Below are positions 57,217 through 64,000 of a stretch of 64,000 nt of DNA, in pieces; the first letter of the stretch is position 1, and each line of letters begins with the position of its first letter. A program made the position numbers and the translations under genes. Source of the DNA: Salvia splendens (taxonomy: Eukaryota > Streptophyta > Magnoliopsida > Lamiales > Lamiaceae); the NCBI RefSeq assembly GCF_004379255.2, contig NW_024599198.1:62001-126000 (forward strand). The letters run 5' to 3'. The notes beneath the pieces were generated by a model that searched no databases, was not told the DNA's origin, and saw only the letters and a list, made by a program, of their open reading frames with translations.

Positions 57217-57525
57217 TGTTAGTATGCCTTGAATTTGTTTCCTAATTGGGATAGGATTATGCTTCCTAATTGGGATAGGATTATGCTTCCTAATTGGGAT
57301 AGGATTATGTTTCCTAATTAGAATAAGATCTCATGTGTGCCTATTTATATGTGAGTAGACCACATAATTCTGTGACCGTGATCTTAGATCTGTAACTGCA
57401 GTCATAATACAATTTGTTATCCGTTCTTGCCCGTGGATGTAGCCAATTGGCGAACCACGTAAATTATGTGTCTCCTTACGTTCTTTTGTTTGTCGATTAC
57501 ACAATTGCCCTATTCTGTCACAACA
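57217..57525 (+). mobile_element. Solo LTR in a kinase intron
   Basis: A 309-bp segment starts TGTTAGTATGCC and ends CTGTCACAACA, with the 5-bp duplication CTAAT on both sides (57212-57216 and 57526-57530). There is no internal region, so it most likely arose by LTR-LTR recombination. It contains three tandem copies of a 24-bp unit (cttcctaattgggatagga...) at about 57239-57315. The text cccgtggatgtagcc...cgaaccacgtaa recalls Copia-type LTRs. Confidence 0.78.
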
Positions 57526-57722
57526 CTAATGTTGCCAATGGACAAGGTTGGACAGTAAGGAAACTTTAGGAACAATGGAGGATAGAGTATACAATTTTTG
57601 AAGGCTGAGAAAGTTCAGATGCTGTGTTTTCCATTTCAAAGCATGAGCCGTCATTTCTACTCCTCCCTATGGGTAAGCCGAAAGCACCCTTAGTAATCTG
57701 CAAATAGTTCTCAGTATACATT

Positions 57723-58310
57723 TGATGAATCCGCGAATTTTTGATGTTAATAAATGCTGGTAGAGAATGAAGATTATGACACAGAATTTACGTGGTTCGA
57801 TTTACTGAGGTAAATCTACGTCCACGGGAAGAAGGGAGGGCAAGATTGTATTGCTTGATCTGGGATTACAGCTTACAACACAGACTTGCTATATGGTATT
57901 TTTTCTCTAGAGAGCTTAACCCTTCTCTATCAGATCTAAGTTCTATTTATACATTGAACTAAGATCGTGGTTTGCAGCCCCACTAACAAGATCGTGGGTG
58001 AGCAATAACTGCTCAATAACTGCTTCGTACCACTAAATAGATCGTGGGTATAGCGGAGGTCGTGGAGGCCTTTCATGAGTCCACTAACTCCTAGTTCGGT
58101 CGAATGCTGAGACCGAACTGCTGGACTTTACCGATCAGCTCTTGCCGATCTGAGAGGAGAGCTTGACTGGTCGGCTTTTACCGAGCTGTAGGCTGAGTCC
58201 GAACTCTTTGGTCGTGCCGAACTCTTTGGTGCCGAACAGATACTCTTTCTTGGGCTCTGGGCTGTCACTGTTATTGGGCTTGCCATTAGGGTTTAGTTCG
58301 TACCCCATCA
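57723..58310 (-). repeat. 3' LTR of Gypsy-2
   Basis: Read on the minus strand it begins TGATGGGGTACGAAC and ends GGATTCATCA. A C-rich tract (accccccccg) just beyond 58310 is the complement of the polypurine tract. It is homologous to the Gypsy-1 LTR with many differences. Confidence 0.85.
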
Positions 58311-58643
58311 CTACCCCCCCCGAAAAGCGAAGTGAATCACTTCGGCGAGGTGAGTCACTTCGGCACTCTGGATAATGGTAAGGGGGAGGCTGACGTCAGG
58401 GGACATGCCTTGCGCGTGCCTGCATTAAATGCGACAGTAAAATCCGGCCGTTGAATCCTGAAAAGGTGGGATTCGAAACGGCGCAACGATCTCGAAATCT
58501 TTCCCGTATCTAATAAATATGCTTTTTCTTCCTCATTTGAACACCTTTGCTGTTGCGTCTTCTATACTCTCTCTTTCTCGAGAAATTTTCTTCCGCTTTC
58601 AAGAGCTTCTTCAGACTTTCTTCACCTTCAAAAAGTAAGAAAA

Positions 58644-60504
58644 ATGTCTTCTTCTTCTTCGGAGTCGGGTATCGGTAGGAAAGGGGATAAGGGGTCTTCT
58701 GGCCGGAAAGGGTCCGGGGAGAAGACCGTAGAGTATTTCCATAGTATTTTGAGTAAGGATACTGTGGTATCCCTACCCGAAAAATACTTTTTTCCTGGGG
58801 GAAAGGCGGTGGTACCTGACGGTGATCATAGGGCTGACTCCCCGCCGGAGGGGTACGCCACCGTGTACGAGGCCTGCTTAGAATGCGGGCTTCGTTTCCC
58901 CCTCCCTTCTGCCTTTATAGATTTACTAGATTTTTTTCAGCTTCCTTTAGGCCAAGTGACTCCGAACTCTTGGAGGCACTTGTCGGCCTTCGCTGCCGAA
59001 CTCCGTAGGTTAGGAAGGGATTTGTCTTTGAAGGCGATCCTTAAATTCTTTCAATTTAAGAGGAAGGGGTCTTGGTTTTACTTGATCCCTTTACAGCCCT
59101 TTAGGGCCTTTTGTAAAACGAAGTGGCCGAAGTGGCAAAATCGCTTCTTCTACTATGATAGAACCGCGGCTCCTAGTTTTCCCTGGAGAGGGCCGGAGTC
59201 CGTTATCCGTCACCCTCGGCCTGAACCGTTGGACGAGCTCGATGGCGAGCTCAACAAGATTCCCATAGTTAGGAAACAATACACGGAGTCTGAGCTCGTC
59301 AAGGGCGACGTCGTGTTCGACATCTCGTCTTCGGACGAAGAGGCCGAGGGTGAGGATTTCTCTTTATCTTTATGCTCTACTGCTTTAACAAAGAAAATCT
59401 GACTTTGCTTTCTTGCTTTTTGGCAGTGTACATGCTGAGTAAGGCTAGCCGCAAATCTTCGGAGTCCAAGGAGCCGGAGAGGCCGAAAACGGCCAGCTCG
59501 GCGTCTGATGCCGAGAGGACTCCGAAAAGGCAAAAAACCTCTTCGGATTCGAAGAAGCCGGAGTCGACTTCGGCAAAGGGGAAGGGGAGGGCCCAGAAGC
59601 CCCCGAGAGTGCCAGAGAAAGATGTGGTCTTGGCGCCTCCTTCGGAACATATCTGTGAGCCGTTTTTATGGCCCACGGACTTCGCCGAGGTGAACTCTCT
59701 TCTTGATTTTCTGGCCTTGCTTTTTTTTTTTCTGTATTTTTTGTGGCCCCTTTGTTGACTTTTTTCTTTATTCATTTTCAGAGGAACGATATGCTCTCCA
59801 AGCTCGTCGCCGTCGAACTCTCCAAAGCGTCCAATGACTATGCCGAGATGCAGAGGAAGTTGGCGGCTGCTTGTCATCGGGCCGAACAGGCTGAGGCTAA
59901 CTTTGAGAAGGCCAGAGCTGCTAGGCTTTCGGCCCAGGATGAAGCTCAGTTTGCCAAAAACCAGCTCGTCATCCAGCGAGAGCAGACGAAGCGGAGCGAT
60001 GCTGCTGCCGTGGTTGCCCAAGGGGAGGCTCTCCGTGTTTACACGGAGAAACTCTTTTTGAGCAGCCAGTTCTCGGCCTTTGTCGGTAGCCTGGTAAGGC
60101 TAATTGCCGATAAGGGCGAGCAGGGGGCCGACGTCGTGCTGCCTCTGTACAGCCGAGAGATAGCAGCTCGGCTTCAGAATCTGCCGCTCCTTGAGGAGCT
60201 CGCTTCATCCTCGGTCCTGCTTTCTGCAGACCGAGTCCGGAGTTGTCGAGCTGATCGGGACGAGAACCTGGAGGCTATCTTTGCCTCCGTGGGACCCGTT
60301 TCACCCGCTTCGACTTACAACGGAGAGGGTGAGGCCGAGCCGCTGGAGCTGGAGGCCGAAGTCGAGCGGGCTGGGCATCCGGAGAGGGAGGCCGATCAGG
60401 AGGCGGAGGCGAGGCCGGCAGGAGACGAGGCCGGGGCTGAGGTAGTTCAGGAGAAAGAAGCTGAACCAGACCAAGGAGCCGGAGACGAAGCTGGCGAAGT
60501 ATGA
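58644..60504 (+). CDS. Gypsy-2 antisense ORF, upstream part, three exons, apparently intact
   Basis: Exon 1 (58644-59349) starts MSSSSSESGIGRKGDKG and encodes the conserved domain (GYATVYEACLECGLRFPLPS, GQVTPNSWRHLSAFAAELRR), then LDELDGELNKIPIVRKQY and an acidic end. GT-AG introns join it to 59427-59689 (Lys/Ser-rich, MLSKASRKSSESKEPERP) and 59782-60504. The last exon is a long helix (SKASNDYAEMQRKLAAACHR, RAARLSAQDEAQFAKNQLVI) with an acidic Glu/Ala-rich tail. Frames join without stops and reach TGA at 60504, about 563 residues. It is antisense to the element's own genes. The same exon structure is kept in Gypsy-1, arguing that it is expressed or selected. Confidence 0.72.
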
Positions 60505-60705
60505 TTTCGTCTCCCTTCTCTTAGTCTAGTTTCTTCCTTGTAAAATGGCCTTGAAGCCCCCCTAGTGTAAAAATTTTCCTTGTGAATGAAAAATTCTCTA
60601 CACTTGTCTTCGTATAGCTTTTCGTACTCGCCTTTATTCCTGTAGTATTTTACTATCTGCTCGGTACATCTGCCGAACTAATATAGCTGCTTTGTACTCA
60701 AGGAG

Positions 60706-61494
60706 ATGGAGATACTTCACTGGAAACGGCTGTACTCTTCGGCTTTAGACGAAGCTGAGAAAAGAGCTATAGCCGATCAGACGAAGAATGACGAGCTTCT
60801 GGCTCGTTTAGTGAAGCTGGAGGCCGATAATAAGGACTTAGAGTCCGATAAGAAGGATCTGGAGGCCGAGCTGAATACGACCATTGCTGAGAGGACTGCG
60901 TACGAGGATTACATCCGTGTGCGCGGGGGCTTGACCATATCAGATGTTCAGAGTCGAGTTGACGAACTGTGGGAGGAATATCATGTACTCCGGAGGAACA
61001 ATGCGCTGGAGAGCTCGGCTTGCCAACAAGTTGTGAAATCATTACGGCGCTGGGCTTCTCGGTACGACATTGTTCTTTCTCGGCGCCCCTCCATAGAAAG
61101 ATTCCTTCGGCATATCGTGGCAACAGATGCTCGCACTCCAGATCAAACCTCTGGTTCCCTTGTTCAAAATCCTACTCCCAGTCAACAACGAACTCCGGAA
61201 CAGCCGGAAACGTCAAGACGAGAACGGGCTCAAGAGCAACCGGAATCGTCAAGACAGGGACGGACTGAAATTCGCCGAGGAGTTGTGACTATGAGCGAGC
61301 ACGATCAGCAGATGCTTATTGCAGAGACTCTTCATCGCCGAGGTGTTAGGACTTCTCGGGCTCGGGGAAGAGGCGTTGGGTCGAGGATAGCATCTCGTCG
61401 ACCTGCTTATTCTTCATCTGCTCGGAACAACCGAACTCGGCTTCCAGAGGGTTTTGCAGATAGGTGGCTTAACTTCAGCAACCCTGGACAGTAG
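60706..61494 (+). CDS. Gypsy-2 antisense ORF, downstream part (coiled coil)
   Basis: Starts MEILHWKRLYSSALDEAEKR. A helical region follows (LARLVKLEADNKDLESDKKD, VDELWEEYHVLRRNNALESS), then SLRRWASRYDIVLSRRPSIE, a Gln/Glu/Ser-rich repeat zone and a basic end (RARGRGVGSRIASRR). It is homologous to 50618-51490 of Gypsy-1. It may be a separate gene or the 3' exon of the preceding ORF; the stop at 60504 favours separation unless it is skipped by splicing. Confidence 0.6.
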   Translation: MEILHWKRLYSSALDEAEKRAIADQTKNDELLARLVKLEADNKDLESDKKDLEAELNTTIAERTAYEDYIRVRGGLTISDVQSRVDELWEEYHVLRRNNALESSACQQVVKSLRRWASRYDIVLSRRPSIERFLRHIVATDARTPDQTSGSLVQNPTPSQQRTPEQPETSRRERAQEQPESSRQGRTEIRRGVVTMSEHDQQMLIAETLHRRGVRTSRARGRGVGSRIASRRPAYSSSARNNRTRLPEGFADRWLNFSNPGQ

Positions 61495-61629
61495 AATAGT
61501 CCTTTGTAATAGCGTAACGCCATTTTGTAGGGTAGCGGAGTTGTATGCCGAACAAGATTTGAAAAATGAAATTTTGTTTTCGCTTCTAACACTGTATTTA
61601 CAGCTTAGCGAAAAAATTTCATCGTACTT

Positions 61630-61950
61630 GTCCTCGGTCTTATGAAGTAAACTTCTTTGACCGGACTCGTCTTTGGTCTGATGAAATAAACATCTTTGAC
61701 CGGACTCGTCTTTGGTCTGATGAAATAAACATCTTTGACCGGACTCGTCTTTGGTCTGATGAAATAAACATCTTTGACCGGACTCGTCTTTGGTCTGATG
61801 AAATAAACATCTTTGACCGGACTCGTCTTTGGTCTGATGAAATAAACATCTTTGACCGGACTCGTCTTTGGTCTGATGAAATAAACATCTTTGACCGGAC
61901 TCGTCTTTGGTCTGATGAAATAAACATCTTTGACCAGACTTGGTTTGTGT
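61630..61950. repeat. 39-bp tandem repeat downstream of Gypsy-2 pol
   Basis: At least seven near-identical copies of tgaccggactcgtctttggt...aaacatctt (39 bp) run head to tail, with diverged copies at both ends. Because 39 is divisible by three, all three minus-strand frames stay open and give spurious repeat proteins. Confidence 0.9.
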
Positions 61951-62586
61951 TCTAATTTGGCGATTTTTTGTCGCCGGGATCGAACTTTCCCTTGTCCTAA
62001 TTCGGCGAGTTTTATCGCGTGGATCGGACTTTCCCATTTAACCGAAGTGGTCTTATGCAGTAAACCTCTTTGACTAGACATGGTCGTCCCCGGTCTTATG
62101 AGGTAAACTTCTTTGACCGAACTTGGTCGTCCTAATTCGGCGAGGTTTATCGCGTGGATCGGACTTTCCCTTATTGCAGTTCGTTTCAGACGAAGTGCTT
62201 GTTAAGCTGAATTGCGGTCTTGTATCCTCCTTGGAAGCTTGGACTCACAATCGTTGGCTTATTGCAGTTCGTTTCAGACGGACTGCTTGTTAAGCTGAAT
62301 TGTGGTCTTATATCCTCCTTAGAAGCTTGGACTCACAATAGTCTTTAATAATCGATCTAAAAAGGGGATCAGTCTTTAAAGAACGATATACCTTGGTACC
62401 ATTTGTAAGAGACGACAAGCACATAGAGACAAAACACATAGAGAAAAAAATGAAAAAGACGAAAGATAAAAAACTTTAAACTTTTTATAAAACGACAAGT
62501 AAAAGGTACAAGTAAAAACAAACAAATAAAAACATGTACCCCTATGACCGAACTAGACACAAGACAGACTGACCGGACTTTGTCTC

Positions 62587-64000
62587 TTACAAGTGGAACT
62601 TCTTGAGGTTGGAGACGTGCCATGTTCGGGGTACTTGTTCTCCTGACATGTGAGTCAATTTATAAGACCCTTTGCCGAGGACTTCTGACACCCGATACGG
62701 ACCCTCCCATGTGGGTTCGAGTTTGCCCAGCTTTTCTGCTCGGCTTACTTCGTTGTTTCTCAAGACGAGATCTCCCACTTGAAATTGAAGCTTTTTCACC
62801 CTTTGGTTATAATACCGGGCTACTTGCTCCTTATACTTGGCTGCTTTTATGCACGCCAATTCTCTTCTTTCTTCGGCGAGATCTAGTTCGGCTCTCAGTC
62901 CGTCGTCATTCATTTCTGAGGAGAAATTTAGAGTTCGGGGACTGGGTACACCGATCTCCACCGGAATTACGGCTTCAGTGCCGTACACCAGACTATACGG
63001 GGTTTCACCGTTGGAGGTTTTGGGTGTAGTTCGGTAGGACCACAGGACTTGAGGGAGATTTTCTACCCATTGTCCTTTGGCTTGTTCTAACCGGGCTTTT
63101 AACCCTTTCACCAGAATCCGGTTCGTTACTTCCGTTTGTCCGTTTGCTTGGGGATGGGAGACCGAAGTGAACCGCTGTTGAATGTTCAGCTCTTGGCACC
63201 AATTCTTGAATGTCTTGTCGGTGAACTGAGTCCCATTATCCGAGATGAGGATGTGGGGTATGCCAAATCGGCACACTATGTTCTTCCAGACGAAGTCCAA
63301 TGCCTTTGAGCTCGTTATCGTAGCTAATGGTTCAGCCTCCACCCACTTCGTGAAGTAGTCCACGGCAACGATAAGGAATTTCATTTGCCGAGGAGCTTGA
63401 GGAAGTGGTCCCACTATGTCTATGCCCCATTGCATGAAAGGCCAAGGGCTTTGCATAGTGTATAGATCGGTCTGCGGCATCCTTGGGACATTTGCATGAA
63501 TTTGGCACTTCGTACACTTCTTGACGAGCTGCACTGCCTCTTGTACCATGGTTGGCCAATAATATCCCCATCTCAGAACTTTTTTAGCTAAAGCTCTGGC
63601 TCCGATGTGGCTACCGCACGATCCTTCATGAACTTCTCTGAGGATGTAGTCCGTCTCTTCTGGTCCTACGCACCGCAATAACGGCTGGAGGTAAGACTTT
63701 CTAAAGAGGACTCCTTCATGAAGTTCGTACCGAAGTGCTCGGCACGTGATCTTCCGAGCTTCTCTCTTATCCTCGGGCAATTGTCCTTGATCCAGATACT
63801 GCAAGATCGGCGTCATCCAGTTCGGCGAGCTAGATACTGAATGTACCTCGGCTTCATCAATGCTTCGATGCATTAATTCTTCCGCCTTTGAGTTCGGATC
63901 TGAGGCCAACTTACTTAAGGTATCTGCTCGGCTATTTTCCGCTCTGGGAATGCGGATTATCCGAAAATAGGAGAAACTTCGGCTGATGCTTTGCGCTTTG
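62587..64000 (-). CDS. Gypsy-2 pol, integrase and end of the second RNase H (partial)
   Basis: The minus-strand frame is open from the window edge to the stop at 62587. It contains the end of the archaeal-type RNase H (SRADTLSKLASDPNSKAEEL) and the HHCC zinc finger (ending CTKCQIHANVP). The integrase catalytic core is intact (IVAVDYFTKWVEAEPL, LISDNGTQFTDKTF, PQANGQTEVTNR), followed by the carboxyl domain (KLQFQVGDLVLRNNEVSRAE, WEGPYRVSEVLGKGSYKL). It lacks the two-base deletion that breaks Gypsy-1 integrase. The rest of pol, gag and the 5' LTR lie beyond the window. Confidence 0.9.
   Translation of the reverse strand, partial: KAQSISRSFSYFRIIRIPRAENSRADTLSKLASDPNSKAEELMHRSIDEAEVHSVSSSPNWMTPILQYLDQGQLPEDKREARKITCRALRYELHEGVLFRKSYLQPLLRCVGPEETDYILREVHEGSCGSHIGARALAKKVLRWGYYWPTMVQEAVQLVKKCTKCQIHANVPRMPQTDLYTMQSPWPFMQWGIDIVGPLPQAPRQMKFLIVAVDYFTKWVEAEPLATITSSKALDFVWKNIVCRFGIPHILISDNGTQFTDKTFKNWCQELNIQQRFTSVSHPQANGQTEVTNRILVKGLKARLEQAKGQWVENLPQVLWSYRTTPKTSNGETPYSLVYGTEAVIPVEIGVPSPRTLNFSSEMNDDGLRAELDLAEERRELACIKAAKYKEQVARYYNQRVKKLQFQVGDLVLRNNEVSRAEKLGKLEPTWEGPYRVSEVLGKGSYKLTHMSGEQVPRTWHVSNLKKFHL

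Larger units (their letters stand above)
43486..57697 (-). pseudogene. Raf-like MAPKKK (PAS/tyrosine-kinase-like family), inactivated, 5' end outside the window
   Basis: On the minus strand many small exons spell a plant Raf-like kinase. The linker exons are 57697-57593, ~56946-56735 and ~56739-56370 (ending AIQWEDLQLKEEIGKG). The kinase then reads [61 protein letters not shown] (catalytic loop), VGDFGLSKL (DFG), MAPEVLRNE, SDVYSFGVVLWEL, ERIPWSDLNALQ, VVGVVGFMNSRLDIP and finally NSEDRPSFKDMI, with the stop at 43486-43488. Lesions: TAA at 55347-55349 where the family has Glu after the DFG segment; TAG at 55205-55207 replacing Trp of PQWMAPE; a likely frame change near 56735; and a Gypsy element (43918-54498) inside the exon encoding VLWELMTERIPW. 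A second Gypsy (from 57723) and a solo LTR occupy introns. Such kinases act in CTR1/EDR1-like signalling; this copy cannot make a kinase. Confidence 0.87.
57723..64000 (-). mobile_element. Tat-lineage Gypsy element, Gypsy-2, inverted, truncated by the window edge
   Basis: The same family as Gypsy-1 in the opposite orientation. The 3' LTR is at 57723-58310, the antisense ORFs appear on the plus strand at 58644-61494, a tandem repeat follows, and pol (integrase and end of RNase H) is on the minus strand up to the window edge. It is inserted in an intron of the kinase pseudogene, immediately upstream of the 57697-57593 exon. Sequence divergence from Gypsy-1 is clear in the LTR and antisense ORFs, so the two are separate insertions and not a local duplication. 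Confidence 0.9.

Noticed and set aside
61605..62081. Repeat proteins with 13-residue units (MFISSDQRRVRSK)
   Set aside because: A 39-bp repeat keeps all three frames open; this is non-coding sequence downstream of pol.

Overview
This is nuclear DNA from a flowering plant, most likely a eudicot. Genes have several GT-AG introns and the recognisable host proteins are plant-specific. Stowaway, PIF/Harbinger, hAT, Mutator-like and Tat-lineage Gypsy elements crowd the window. The protein style recalls asterids such as Lamiales, but I cannot prove that. There is no bacterial-style organisation, no CRISPR array and no rRNA or tRNA gene.

Layout. Bases 1-5.8 kb hold the only two host genes that look intact in what is visible. 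One is the 3' part of a phytyl ester synthase-type acyltransferase (+). The other is a complete four-exon IQ-domain calmodulin-binding gene (-), convergent with it. From 5.9 to 11.9 kb lie two related Harbinger-type elements. Each carries only the Myb/SANT-like ORF1, both broken, and the first is split by a small LTR element. From 12 to 22 kb is a graveyard of a Copia LTR remnant, a hairpin repeat, Stowaway MITEs, a Harbinger-like MITE split by a decayed hAT element, and a SINE with 13-bp target duplications. At 22.2-24.2 kb a Harbinger element carries only an intact DDE transposase. At 27.3-29.3 kb a second element with homologous ends, promoter and 3' region carries only ORF1.

The 25.3-41.7 kb interval is framed by hAT-like ends with a perfect 8-bp duplication. 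It is packed with five elements abutting at (TA)n tracts. Four are saturated with one short word (TTGACAT/ATGTCAA) and one with AATAATG. They carry Ulp1-type MULE gene remnants and captured host fragments (a cytochrome P450, a D-type cyclin, and a membrane-protein-like exon).

From 43.5 kb to the right edge lies a Raf-like MAPKKK gene (-). It is dead: two in-frame stops fall in the kinase domain, and a nearly fresh Tat Gypsy element sits inside a kinase exon. A second copy of the same family, inverted, sits in an upstream intron and runs off the window. A solo LTR sits in another intron. Both Gypsy copies carry the antisense multi-exon ORF downstream of pol known from the Tat lineage.

Most worth following up: the paired single-gene Harbinger elements; the coordinated change of the subterminal repeat word between two sister Harbinger elements; the word-saturated elements chained through TA repeats; and an in-frame UAG with a CARYYA context between gag-protease and RT.
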